DNA of 14,305 nt from positions 1 to 14,305 of the forward strand of contig JAZNIJ010000208.1 of assembly GCA_045577455.1 (NCBI GenBank), read 5' to 3'. Below the pieces are notes generated by a model. The model searched no databases. It had not been told where the DNA came from and was given only the letters and a program-made list of their open reading frames with translations. This DNA is from SIG653 sp045577455. GTDB taxonomy: Bacteria > Bacillota > Clostridia > Oscillospirales > CAG-382. The translations under genes and the position numbers were made by a program. This document shows, one piece after another, positions 6,324 to 14,159 of this stretch (its first letter is position 1; every line of letters begins with the position of its first letter).

Positions 6324-7530
6324 TTGAAAGTTCCCCCAATACTTGGTAAATTATAGTGTTTGAAACGAAAAATCCCTTATCTGTAAGAGAAAAAATGCCT
6401 TTATCATAGTTTGCAAATCCAGACTTAACCAATCTTTCCATTTTCTTCGAGAGGGAAGGAAGCTTTATACCCTTGCAAGTTCTGAGCGAAAGCATAATGT
6501 TTTCTTCAAAAGCATCGTTTTCATCAATGCTTGTAGAATTATCAAGCCCCGAGGCGGATAAAAAATCCCCTTTTTCAGTTGCTTCAATAAATAAAAGTCG
6601 GTTATCAGGAACATAAAATCTTTCATTATTAAAAAAACTATGCGCTCCCGAACCTATTCCAATATACTCTCTTCTTGCCCAATACCCAAAATTATGATCA
6701 GACTCAAACCCCTTTTTGCAAAAGTTTGAAACTTCATAATGTTCATAGCCGTTTTCTTTCAAAATATTGCAGATTTCAAGATAAACAGAAAGCTGTTCAT
6801 CATCATCAGGAAAACGATATTTTTCTTTCATATCAAATAGGGGAGTTCCTTCTTCTATACTTAAAGCATAAGTTGAAATATGCTTTGGATTAAGTTTCAA
6901 AATATTGTTAAGGTCATTAACCGTATTTTCCATTGAATAATCGGGCAAAGCATACATCAAATCAACAGAAATATTGCTAAAACCAACGCTTTCCAGCATT
7001 TTATAACAAGAAACTGCTTCTTTAAATGTATGAATTCTTCCAAGAGTTTTTAAACAATCATTGTTTGATGTCTGAAAGCCCAAAGAAACTCGGTTAAAAC
7101 CAAAATTCAGTAGTTTTTTGCTATCTGTTTTGGAAATTGTTTTTGGGTTTGCTTCAAAAGTGATTTCACAATTTTCAGATAACTTAAAGTTATCCTTAAC
7201 CGCCTTTAAAATCAAGCAAAGTCTATCACTTCCCAAAACCGTCGGTGTGCCACCGCCAAAATATATGGTTTTAACCTTTTTTTCTGTTTTCTTTGAAAAA
7301 AATGCAACTGTTTTGATTACTGCTTCAACATATCTGTCTGCAATTCTTCCATCAAATCCTTCAGAATAAAATGCACAGTATGCACATTTTGAAACACAAA
7401 ACGGTATGTGAATGTATATCGAAAGATCGTCATCAAAGCATTTATTATTCTTTGAAGAATCATTTAAATAATAACCGTTCTTTGAAGCATCATTATTCAA
7501 GTTATTTTGCAAAACGATATTTTTAATCAT
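6313..7530 (-). CDS. hemW: HemW, radical SAM heme chaperone (oxygen-independent coproporphyrinogen oxidase-like)
   Basis: This is a 405-residue radical SAM protein. IYIHIPFC leads into the 4Fe-4S motif CVSKCAYC (C45, C49, C52), followed by GGGTPT (92-97), which helps bind S-adenosylmethionine. The order and the AFYS after the motif fit HemW and not true HemN, whose motif carries a further CGC. HemW binds heme and is thought to hand it to respiratory enzymes. The start is the ATG at 7530, overlapping the lepA stop by 8 bases (ATGATTAA); the frame stays open further upstream, but only inside lepA. The chosen start leaves about 35 residues before the usual beginning, an Asn/Asp/Ser-rich extension with an internal 10-residue duplication. 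No better in-frame start lies between it and the core. The end overlaps the 59-residue gene. Confidence 0.92.
   Translation of the reverse strand: MIKNIVLQNNLNNDASKNGYYLNDSSKNNKCFDDDLSIYIHIPFCVSKCAYCAFYSEGFDGRIADRYVEAVIKTVAFFSKKTEKKVKTIYFGGGTPTVLGSDRLCLILKAVKDNFKLSENCEITFEANPKTISKTDSKKLLNFGFNRVSLGFQTSNNDCLKTLGRIHTFKEAVSCYKMLESVGFSNISVDLMYALPDYSMENTVNDLNNILKLNPKHISTYALSIEEGTPLFDMKEKYRFPDDDEQLSVYLEICNILKENGYEHYEVSNFCKKGFESDHNFGYWARREYIGIGSGAHSFFNNERFYVPDNRLLFIEATEKGDFLSASGLDNSTSIDENDAFEENIMLSLRTCKGIKLPSLSKKMERLVKSGFANYDKGIFSLTDKGFFVSNTIIYQVLGELSNDR
7448..7496 (-). repeat. 30-bp period direct repeat in the hemW 5' end
   Basis: TTCTTTGAAGAATCATTTA (7448-7466) recurs as TTCTTTGAAGCATCATTAT (7478-7496), a 30-base period with four mismatches over 19 bases. 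In protein it gives NDASKN and NDSSKN ten residues apart in the HemW N-terminal extension, consistent with a small in-frame duplication. Confidence 0.6.
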
Positions 7531-9331
7531 CGTCCAACTTAAGAACAGCCATAAATGCCTCTTTGGAAACTTCAACGCTACCCAAAGAACGCATTTTCTT
7601 TTTACCTTCTTTTTGCTTTTCAAGCAACTTCTTTTTACGAGTAATATCACCGCCATAACATTTAGCAAGAACGTCTTTACGCATTGCTTTAACTGTTTCT
7701 CTTGCAATAATCTTACCACCAATTGCGGCTTGAACAGGAACTTCAAAGAGCTGTCTGTCTATGTTATCCTTCAGCTTTTCACAAATCTTTCTTGCTCTTG
7801 GATATGCTTTATCTGTGTGCACAATAAGAGAAAGCGAGTCAACGCCCTCACCGTTAAGCAAGAAGTCCAATTTAACCAGCTTAGACGGTTTATAACCCAT
7901 TGGTTCATAGTCAAGAGAAGCATATCCCTTTGTTTTGGATTTCAATGTATCAAAGAAATCGTATATAATTTCATTTAAAGGCATTTCATAATGAAGCTCG
8001 GCTCTGTCTGAAGTTACATACTTCATATCAACGAAAGTACCGCGCCTGTTTTGACAAAGCTCCATAATATTACCAACAAATGTTGAAGGGGTAATAATAG
8101 TTGCTTTTACAATTGGTTCAGCGGCAACTTCAATTTCGTCTGGCCCTGGATAGTTTGAAGGGTTGTCTATATAAACAACATTGCCATTTTTCAATGTGAT
8201 TTCATATATAACGCTTGGGGCAGTTGTTATAAGGTCAAGGTTGAATTCTCTTTCAAGACGCTCCTGGATAACTTCCATATGAAGAAGTCCAAGGAAACCG
8301 CAACGGAAACCAAACCCCAACGCCAGAGAAGTTTCTGGTTCAAAAATAAATGCAGAATCGTTAAGACGCAATTTATCAAGAGCATCTTTAAGGTCGCCAT
8401 ACCTTGATCCGTCAGCAGGGTAAATACCGCTGAAAACCATAGGTAATGCTTTTCTGAATCCTGCAAGTGGCTCTGTTATACCATTTTCACAGAATGTAAC
8501 AGTATCACCAACTTCTGTATCAGCAATATTTTTAATGCTTGCTGTGAAATATCCAACTTCGCCTGCGGAGAGAGTTCCGCTATTGTTGAAACCTAAAGCT
8601 GTTAAAGTTCCAACTTCAACTGTTTCAAACTCTTTCCCTGTATGCATAAGTTTAACCTTATCTCCAACTTTGAGAGTACCATCTACAACACGAATATAAA
8701 CGATAACACCTTTATAAGCATCAAAATAAGAGTCAAAAATCAATGCTTTCAATGGAGCTGAAGAATCACCTTTTGGAGCTGGGATATATTTTACAACAGC
8801 TTCAAGAACATCTTCAATATTGATTCCGCATTTTGCAGAAATAAGAGGTGCATAATCAGCAGGGATGCCAACAATATCCTCAATTTCTGCTTTTGTTCTT
8901 TCAGGGTCTGCGCTTGCAAGGTCTATTTTGTTAATAACAGGAACAATTTCCAAATCTTCCTCAATGGCAAGATAAGCATTGGCAAGACTCTGTGCTTGTA
9001 TACCCTGTGTTGCATCAACAACCAAAAGCGCACCTTCACACGCTTTAAGTGAACGGCTTACTTCGTAATTAAAGTCAACATGACCAGGAGTGTCAATAAG
9101 GTTAAAGGTGTATGTTTCACCGTCAGATGCTTTATAGTCGAAGCAAACTGCTCTTGCCTTAATCGTAATTCCGCGTTCTCTCTCTAATTCCATATTATCA
9201 AGAATACGGTCGTCCATTTCTCTTTGAGGTATAGAATTGGTTTTTTCAAGAAGTCGGTCTGCCAAGGTAGATTTACCGTGGTCAATATGTGCAATTATAG
9301 AAAAGTTTCTGATTTTGTTTATATCTTTCAA
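7523..9331 (-). CDS. lepA: Elongation factor 4 (LepA), ribosome back-translocating GTPase
   Basis: The 602-residue protein is full length for LepA. G1 is AHIDHGKST (14-22), G3 DTPGH (80-84) and G4 NKID (134-137). The EF-G-like domains follow, then the LepA-specific C-terminal region ending GGDITRKKKLLEKQKEGKK...GSVEVSKEAFMAVLKLDDD. LepA acts on the ribosome as a translational GTPase and is thought to help with stalled or mispositioned ribosomes, especially under ionic stress. The start codon is TTG at 9331, preceded by a modest TTAGGT site; the first Met codon downstream would delete G1, so TTG is well supported. It is the first gene of an operon with hemW, whose ATG overlaps its stop codon, a gene order common in Firmicutes. 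Confidence 0.97.
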   Translation of the reverse strand: MKDINKIRNFSIIAHIDHGKSTLADRLLEKTNSIPQREMDDRILDNMELERERGITIKARAVCFDYKASDGETYTFNLIDTPGHVDFNYEVSRSLKACEGALLVVDATQGIQAQSLANAYLAIEEDLEIVPVINKIDLASADPERTKAEIEDIVGIPADYAPLISAKCGINIEDVLEAVVKYIPAPKGDSSAPLKALIFDSYFDAYKGVIVYIRVVDGTLKVGDKVKLMHTGKEFETVEVGTLTALGFNNSGTLSAGEVGYFTASIKNIADTEVGDTVTFCENGITEPLAGFRKALPMVFSGIYPADGSRYGDLKDALDKLRLNDSAFIFEPETSLALGFGFRCGFLGLLHMEVIQERLEREFNLDLITTAPSVIYEITLKNGNVVYIDNPSNYPGPDEIEVAAEPIVKATIITPSTFVGNIMELCQNRRGTFVDMKYVTSDRAELHYEMPLNEIIYDFFDTLKSKTKGYASLDYEPMGYKPSKLVKLDFLLNGEGVDSLSLIVHTDKAYPRARKICEKLKDNIDRQLFEVPVQAAIGGKIIARETVKAMRKDVLAKCYGGDITRKKKLLEKQKEGKKKMRSLGSVEVSKEAFMAVLKLDDD

Positions 9332-9439
9332 TTTAAATACCTAACCAAATTTATAGTTTTAAAAAGCAATGAATTACATCTTAATTTTAAAAAAAACATT
9401 TAAGGAAATAATTTGCTAATACATATTATTAGTCTTAAT

Positions 9440-9468
9440 ATTATACAGTAACGAGATACTAATAACTG
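9440..9468 (-). promoter_or_regulatory. Possible lepA promoter
   Basis: On the minus strand a perfect -10 TATAAT lies at 9440-9445, within the 127-base gap upstream of lepA. At a 17-base spacing the -35 position reads CAGTTA (9463-9468), which is poor, so only the -10 supports it. No clear terminator separates lepA from the gene upstream, so read-through is also possible. Confidence 0.38.
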
Positions 9469-10679
9469 TTAGAAAGTTCTTGATTTAATTTTTCAATCAA
9501 AGCTCCAATTTTTATAAATGCTTCTGTATCATAAACAGTTCCATCTATTTTGGTGAAAATCAACTCAATGTAAGGGGAAGGAGCAAAAACAATTCCCATA
9601 TCGTGAAACGCTTTTCCCTCATATATGAAGCCGAATTTATGAGCAACGGAATGCTTTACAGCTTTAGGAATTTGTAACGAATATGAACAGCTTTTCATAT
9701 ATTCAATAAGCATAGAGCCAAGAGCTGAATCTTTTTGATTATATATGTCAAGCATAAAGGACGCCATTTCCCTTATTTTACAAGTTGTATATCCACCAGA
9801 TGGTATTTTAAAATCAACACCAAGAGTTGACGCATATTCAGAAAAACCTTTTGTGCTAAATCTTTCAAGAAGCATAGCATATGCAGTATTATCACTTCTT
9901 GTTATCATATATTTTATAAGCTCTTTCACGGTAAATTGAGATCCAACTGGTTTGTTTTTTAATACACCGCTTCCTGTAAATATATGGCGTTTTTCCATTG
10001 TCAGTTTTTCTTCAAGGTCAACATTGTTTTTTAGTAAAAACATTGCGTATGGAGCTTTTATTGTACTTGCTGTATTATGAGTTATATCTGCACCGTATGC
10101 AAAATAATTTCTTTGCTCAATATCGGTATAGTATATTGTAACTTTGTTATATTGAGATGCAATATCAGCAATTTCGGACATAATTTTTAGAATTTCTTCA
10201 TCAGTGCAGTTTGTTTCAAATTCATTGCCATTTGAAGATGTGTAAATTGTACCATTTGGCTCATTGAAAAAAACATCGTCGGAGCATTGATTATCAACGG
10301 ATGAACTATTTGAAGTTTCAATATCAATGCTCAAATTTTCATCTTTTGAGAAATCAACATCATTGCTTGAATTTAAAATTTCAGAAGAAACATCCTCAAT
10401 GCTTGAATTGCCTATTTCAGAAGAAACATCTTCAATGCTTGAATCTGCGTTTTCAAAAGAAATATTGTTAATACTCTCGTCTATAGTGCTGTTTTCATTG
10501 CGTTCATCAGAGTATAATTCTGAATTGTATGATGAATTTATATTATCTGAACTCTCGGAGCTAAAACTCTCCGAGAGTTCAGAAGAAACCAATGAATTTT
10601 CAACATTTTCTGCTTGGCATGAAGCAGCTAAAAACAAAGACAAAAATATTGATAATAAAATAATAAATTTATATCTCAT
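9459..10679 (-). CDS. Lipoprotein of the serine beta-lactamase/DD-peptidase fold with Ser/Asp/Glu-rich linker
   Basis: This 406-residue protein starts with a lipoprotein signal peptide; LAASC ends at Cys21, the likely lipidation site. Residues 22-153 are a Ser, Asn, Asp and Glu-rich linker with two 12-residue tandem repeats (80-91 and 92-103), probably spanning the cell wall. The catalytic domain (about 154-406) has the penicillin-binding fold motifs STIK (S205, K208) and SDN (262-264). The third motif reads KFG (K348-G350) instead of KTG or KSG. No ExxLN motif with a Glu166 equivalent is visible after SDN, so efficient beta-lactam hydrolysis is unlikely. A DD-carboxypeptidase, another serine hydrolase or a penicillin sensor is more plausible. 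The ATG overlaps the galE stop (TAATG), implying translational coupling with galE. Its ribosome site is weak (AAGAAG). Confidence 0.85.
   Translation of the reverse strand: MRYKFIILLSIFLSLFLAASCQAENVENSLVSSELSESFSSESSDNINSSYNSELYSDERNENSTIDESINNISFENADSSIEDVSSEIGNSSIEDVSSEILNSSNDVDFSKDENLSIDIETSNSSSVDNQCSDDVFFNEPNGTIYTSSNGNEFETNCTDEEILKIMSEIADIASQYNKVTIYYTDIEQRNYFAYGADITHNTASTIKAPYAMFLLKNNVDLEEKLTMEKRHIFTGSGVLKNKPVGSQFTVKELIKYMITRSDNTAYAMLLERFSTKGFSEYASTLGVDFKIPSGGYTTCKIREMASFMLDIYNQKDSALGSMLIEYMKSCSYSLQIPKAVKHSVAHKFGFIYEGKAFHDMGIVFAPSPYIELIFTKIDGTVYDTEAFIKIGALIEKLNQELSNSY
10378..10449 (-). repeat. 36-bp tandem repeat, two copies, in the linker coding region
   Basis: Copies at 10378-10413 and 10414-10449 share 30 of their first 31 bases. 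They encode SSIEDVSSEIGN and SSIEDVSSEILN. The near identity at DNA level suggests a recent duplication and a linker whose length may vary between strains. Confidence 0.85.
10546..10583 (-). other. 15-bp perfect hairpin inside the lipoprotein coding sequence
   Basis: TCTGAACTCTCGGAG (10546-10560) and CTCCGAGAGTTCAGA (10569-10583) are perfect reverse complements around an 8-base loop. The hairpin lies about 100-135 bases into the reading frame, over residues 33-45 (SELSESFSSESSD). It is more GC-rich than its surroundings and would fold stably in the mRNA. It lacks a U-tract, so it is not a normal terminator. Confidence 0.7.
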
Positions 10680-11677
10680 TATTTTGTTGCTTCTTTGATA
10701 AATTCCCAGCTATCACGGCACATATCTTCAAGGTCAAATTTTGCTTTCCAGCCCAATTCATTATATGCTTTATCAGGGCAGGCATAAACAGAAGGTACAT
10801 CACCGGGACGGCGTGGACAAATCTTATAAGGAATTTCAACATTATTAACTCTTGAGAATGTGTTGATAAGGTCAAATACGCTATATCCGTTACCTGTACC
10901 CAAGTTATATGTAAGAGCACCTGTGGATTTCATAGCTTTTTTCAAAGCTGCTGTATGTCCGTCTGCAAGGTCGCAAACATGGATATAATCTCTTACGCCT
11001 GTTCCGTCAGGAGTTGGGTAGTCGGTTCCAAATACTGTTAAGGATTCAGTTATTCCCAACGCTGCTTGACAAAGGCGAGGCATAAGGTTATTAGGGATAC
11101 CATTTGGATTTTCGCCGATTTTTTTGCATTTATGTGCACCAATGGGGTTAAAGTAACGAAGAAGAACAGCGCAGAATTCTTTATCAGCAACGCAAACATC
11201 TCTTAAAATGTTTTCAATCATAAGTTTTGTTGAACCGTAAGGATTTGTTGTTGATGTTGGCATATCTTCATTTACAGGAACAATTTCAGGGTTTCCGTAT
11301 ACAGTTGCAGAAGATGAGAAAACTATTTTCTTACATCCGTATTTTTTCATTTTTTCAAGGAGAATAAGCGTTCCTGTTATATTGTTGTGATAATATAAAA
11401 CGGGTTTTTCAACAGATTCACCAACTGCTTTTAAGCCTGCAAAATGAATAACGGAGTCTATATCGTTTTCAGCGAAAATTTTCTCCATCATTTCTTCGTC
11501 AAGCATATCAGCTTCATAGAATTTAAAATCCTTGCCTGTAAGTTCTTTCAAGGTTTGAATGTTTTCTTTTCTGCTGTTAACAAAATTATCCATTCCAACA
11601 AAATCATATCCTGCTTCCGCAAGAGCAAATGCTGTGTGAGATCCTATGTATCCTGCAATACCTGTAATGAGTACCAT
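10679..11677 (-). CDS. galE: UDP-glucose 4-epimerase
   Basis: This is a 332-residue short-chain dehydrogenase/reductase family epimerase interconverting UDP-glucose and UDP-galactose in the cytoplasm. The NAD-binding turn is GIAGYIG (6-12), HFAG follows, then the catalytic Ser123 in FSSSATVYG and the YxxxK motif Y147-K151 in NPYGSTK. RYFNPIGAH and GTGVRDYIHVCDLADGH are characteristic of GalE. The first glycine-rich residue pair is GI instead of the usual GG, a tolerated change. The ATG at 11677 is chosen because it begins exactly at the Rossmann strand MVLITG and follows AAAGGA (11687-11692) at 9 bases; the frame is open further upstream only through the secF terminator. It probably supplies UDP-galactose for glycans such as the polysaccharide made by the GT operon, though that operon is about 8 kb away. 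The stop overlaps the next gene's ATG. No clear promoter is visible. Confidence 0.96.
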   Translation of the reverse strand: MVLITGIAGYIGSHTAFALAEAGYDFVGMDNFVNSRKENIQTLKELTGKDFKFYEADMLDEEMMEKIFAENDIDSVIHFAGLKAVGESVEKPVLYYHNNITGTLILLEKMKKYGCKKIVFSSSATVYGNPEIVPVNEDMPTSTTNPYGSTKLMIENILRDVCVADKEFCAVLLRYFNPIGAHKCKKIGENPNGIPNNLMPRLCQAALGITESLTVFGTDYPTPDGTGVRDYIHVCDLADGHTAALKKAMKSTGALTYNLGTGNGYSVFDLINTFSRVNNVEIPYKICPRRPGDVPSVYACPDKAYNELGWKAKFDLEDMCRDSWEFIKEATK

Positions 11678-11719
11678 AATATTAAATCCTTTCGTTAATA
11701 AAATCAAAAATTTATTTAG

Positions 11720-11757
11720 AAAAAGCGGTAGCAAAGACAATAAATGCCGCTACCGCT
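11720..11757 (-). terminator. Terminator after secF
   Basis: Perfect 9-bp arms AGCGGTAGC (11724-11732) and GCTACCGCT (11749-11757) enclose a 16-base loop. On the minus strand the stem ends directly in TTTTT followed by CTAAAT, a classic intrinsic terminator. It lies 11 bases past the secF stop and separates secDF from galE. Confidence 0.88.
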
Positions 11758-11768
11758 GATAAAAGCAC

Positions 11769-12701
11769 TTATGCTTTTTTCGCCTTTGTGGTGTTTAATT
11801 TTTTTGCTTTATCGTTCTTTTTGCTTGCAAAAACTTTGTTGAATATATCCCAAAGTGGACCGCCGAGGAAAATAGAAGAAAATACACCTGCAACGATACC
11901 AATTATAATTGGTAAAGCAAAGTTTTTAATGGAGTCAACACCGAGAATGTAAACCATACCAATTGTAAGCAGGGTTGTAACTGTTGTGTTGATAGAACGA
12001 CCTAAAGTCTGATGAATAGCTGCGTTTGCACTTTCAGAGAAATCAGCGTTTAATTTCTTTGTGTTTTCTCTAATTCTATCAAAAATAACGATAGTTGCGT
12101 TGATAGAATAACCGAGAATTGTAAGGCAAGCTGCAATAAGATTTGAGTTTACAGGAATCTGAAGAAGTGAGTAGAAAGCAAGCATTGTAAAGATATTAAA
12201 TGCAAGACAAACTATGGATGCAAGACCAGATGTAAAATGGAATCTGATTGTGATATAAACAAGAATCAATAATACAGCAGCTAAAGAGGAAACAATAGCA
12301 GTTTTCTGTGTGTCTCCGCTAACAGTTGCGCCAACATTCTGAACAGAATCAAATTCTTCGGCGGTAACTGCTGTGTATTTTTCTTTTAAACCAGCAAAAA
12401 TAGCATCAATTTGTTCGTTGGAAAGCTCTTTTGTTTTGATAATGACTTGTTTATCATTTGAGCCGGATTTTGCAACTGATGAAGGTTCTTCATCGATAGC
12501 TTTTTTAACGATATCTTTTATAGCAGAAATTTCAGTTTCATTTACATTGGTTTTGATGTCAAGTGTAAGTTCAGAGCCACCTGCAAAATCTATATCAAGG
12601 TTAAATCCTCTGATAAGTATAGATGCAACACCTAAAACCAAAACTACTGCTGCAATGATGAAAGCGGTTTTTCTTTTTGACATAAAGTTATAATTCTTCA
12701 T
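11769..12701 (-). CDS. secF: Protein translocase subunit SecF
   Basis: This 310-residue protein is of normal length. It has an N-terminal membrane segment at about 12-30, then the DFAGGSE motif (38-44), an extracytoplasmic P1-like domain, and five further membrane segments. The signature LGYSINATIVIFDRIREN (196-213) includes D208 and R209. With SecD it forms an RND-type, proton-motive-force-driven partner of SecYEG that helps pull exported proteins through the membrane. The ATG at 12701 follows a GGAGG site (12711-12715) that lies in the 14-base gap directly after the secD stop, so the two genes are tightly linked. The tail is Lys-rich (KKNDKAKKLNTTKAKKA), as is usual for the cytoplasmic end. 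Confidence 0.96.
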   Translation of the reverse strand: MKNYNFMSKRKTAFIIAAVVLVLGVASILIRGFNLDIDFAGGSELTLDIKTNVNETEISAIKDIVKKAIDEEPSSVAKSGSNDKQVIIKTKELSNEQIDAIFAGLKEKYTAVTAEEFDSVQNVGATVSGDTQKTAIVSSLAAVLLILVYITIRFHFTSGLASIVCLAFNIFTMLAFYSLLQIPVNSNLIAACLTILGYSINATIVIFDRIRENTKKLNADFSESANAAIHQTLGRSINTTVTTLLTIGMVYILGVDSIKNFALPIIIGIVAGVFSSIFLGGPLWDIFNKVFASKKNDKAKKLNTTKAKKA

Positions 12702-12715
12702 TTAAACACGCCTCC

Positions 12716-14053
12716 TTACATTTTAGCTTTTTCGTTAGATGTTTCTGAAAGGGTTCTTTCTTTAACACCATATGCGGTTATTTTGGTAATACCTAAATCA
12801 ATTGCAATTTTAAGATATGTTTTTGTTACGAATATGGAAGTTACCAAGGAAACGCAAACGCTCATAAAGAGTGTAACTGCAAATCCCTGAATTGAGCCGG
12901 ACCCGAGATACCAAAGAACACCTGCTGCAATAAGCGTTGTAATGTTAGAGTCAATAACAGCAGAGAGCGCATTGGAGAACCCTGCTTTAACAGCAGCAGC
13001 GGTTGTTTTTCCTGCTCTAAGTTCTTCTTTGATTCTTTCAAATACAACAACATTGGAGTCAACAGCCATACCAATACCAAGGATAATACCTGCAATACCG
13101 GGAAGGGTGAGGTTTGCTTTTGTTACAATAAGAAGAATTGCCATAATAGCTGTATAAGCTAAGAGACAGAGAGCAGAGATAACGCCTGGGAATCTATACA
13201 TTATAATCATAAAGATAATAACCAGAGCAATACCGATAGCACCTGCAACTAAGCTGGTTTCAAGTGAGCGTTCACCCAAAGAAGCAGCAACAGAGCTGAG
13301 AGAGCCATGCTCACCATCGCACAAAAGGTTATATGGGAGTGAACCACCATTTATAAGTGCGGCAAGTTCTTCAACTTCTTGTTGATCAAAATCACCGGAA
13401 ATAATTGCGCTTCCGCCTTTGATTTCTTCTTTAACTGATGCTTTAGAAATCTGAGCACCGTCAAGAGTTATTATGATGTAATTAGCATTTGATGATGAAA
13501 GGGAAGCAGCTTTTTTTGTTGCTTCAGCAAACTTTGTTGCACCTTCAGCGTTGAATTCCAAGGAAACAAAAAACTCAGCTGTTCCATCGCCGTCTGTATC
13601 ACCGTACTGAGCAGATGCAGAATTTACAACTTTACCGTCCATAAATTCTTTACCGTCATTATCTGTGAAAGAAAGCTTTGCTGTTGAACCGATTGTCTTA
13701 GCAGCTTCAGTTGGGTTAGCAATTCCGGGAATTTCTATACGAATACAGTTATCACCAAGAACATAAACGAGAGCTTCTGTATATCCTAAGTTATCAAGAC
13801 GCTTACGCATAACTTCTTCAACATCAGACATACCGTCTGAAGTTATTTCAGCGCCATCCTGAGGAACAGCTTCATAAGTGATAATTGAACCACCATTTAA
13901 ATCAAGCCCCAATGTAATAGCATCTTCTTCAAACACACTTGGTGTGTTGAATAAGAAATCGGGTGTGCCTAAAAGAGCAATAGCGAAAAGTAAAACTGTA
14001 CAGAGTATCAAAAGAGTAAATTTTGATACTGTAACCGCTTTAAACCAATTCAT
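12716..14053 (-). CDS. secD: Protein translocase subunit SecD
   Basis: This is a 445-residue SecD from the ATG at 14053. The first membrane segment lies at about 11-29, followed by LGLDLNGG (48-55), the SecD family D1 motif. A periplasmic-side P1 domain follows, then five C-terminal membrane segments with the signature GMAVDSNVVVFERIKEE (328-344). It works with SecF to drive Sec export using the proton gradient. The frame is open for 39 codons upstream, but that stretch begins inside the promoter and shows no ribosome site. MNWFKAVTVSKFTLL is a normal SecD opening, so 14053 is preferred. The GGAGG site ends 12 bases before this ATG, a long spacing, and a separate ATG-TAA sits in between. It is the first gene of the secD-secF operon. 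Confidence 0.95.
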   Translation of the reverse strand: MNWFKAVTVSKFTLLILCTVLLFAIALLGTPDFLFNTPSVFEEDAITLGLDLNGGSIITYEAVPQDGAEITSDGMSDVEEVMRKRLDNLGYTEALVYVLGDNCIRIEIPGIANPTEAAKTIGSTAKLSFTDNDGKEFMDGKVVNSASAQYGDTDGDGTAEFFVSLEFNAEGATKFAEATKKAASLSSSNANYIIITLDGAQISKASVKEEIKGGSAIISGDFDQQEVEELAALINGGSLPYNLLCDGEHGSLSSVAASLGERSLETSLVAGAIGIALVIIFMIIMYRFPGVISALCLLAYTAIMAILLIVTKANLTLPGIAGIILGIGMAVDSNVVVFERIKEELRAGKTTAAAVKAGFSNALSAVIDSNITTLIAAGVLWYLGSGSIQGFAVTLFMSVCVSLVTSIFVTKTYLKIAIDLGITKITAYGVKERTLSETSNEKAKM

Positions 14054-14055
14054 AG

Positions 14056-14070
14056 TTACATTAAACCTCC
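14056..14070 (-). promoter_or_regulatory. secD ribosome binding site with a start-stop ATGTAA
   Basis: On the minus strand GGAGG (14066-14070) is followed after 4 bases by ATG (14059-14061) and immediately TAA (14056-14058), then by the secD ATG at 14053. The first ATG is also close enough to the ribosome site to compete with the real start. The site lies 12 bases from the secD ATG. Confidence 0.55.
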
Positions 14071-14109
14071 AGGTATATTTTGTTGCTTCGTTATTAAGGA
14101 AAACGACTC

Positions 14110-14155
14110 CTGTTGACAACTTTTTATGCCAAATTATCTTAAAATTAGTCAACAG
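14110..14155 (-). other. Inverted repeat in the secD leader
   Basis: CTGTTGAC (14110-14117) and GTCAACAG (14148-14155) are perfect 8-bp complements separated by 30 bases. Both lie in the roughly 100-base leader between the secD promoter and start. They could form a leader stem-loop or be two half-sites for a DNA-binding protein. There is no U-tract. Confidence 0.45.
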
Positions 14156-14159
14156 AGTT

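Noticed and set aside
7531..7746. 72-residue longer HemW N-terminus
   Set aside because: It lies wholly inside lepA in another frame and has no HemW-like sequence; the ATG at 7530 overlapping the lepA stop is the usual coupled arrangement.
7613..7978. 121-residue plus-strand frame inside lepA
   Set aside because: It lies antisense to highly conserved lepA coding sequence, and its composition is what a reverse-frame shadow would give.
9416..9432. Short CTAATA/TATTAG hairpin between the lipoprotein gene and lepA as a terminator
   Set aside because: Only a 6-bp all-AT-rich stem without an adjacent U-tract; too weak to call.
10378..10449. Repeats as a CRISPR-like array
   Set aside because: Two directly abutting 36-base units without spacers, in frame with a Ser-rich linker; a coding tandem repeat.
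10327..10698. 123-residue plus-strand frame opposite the lipoprotein linker
   Set aside because: It is a shadow of the Ser/Glu codon-biased linker on the other strand and has no supporting ribosome site or homology pattern.
11678..11740. 21-residue longer GalE N-terminus
   Set aside because: It would read through the secF terminator hairpin and add a hydrophobic stretch before the Rossmann strand; AAAGGA points to 11677.
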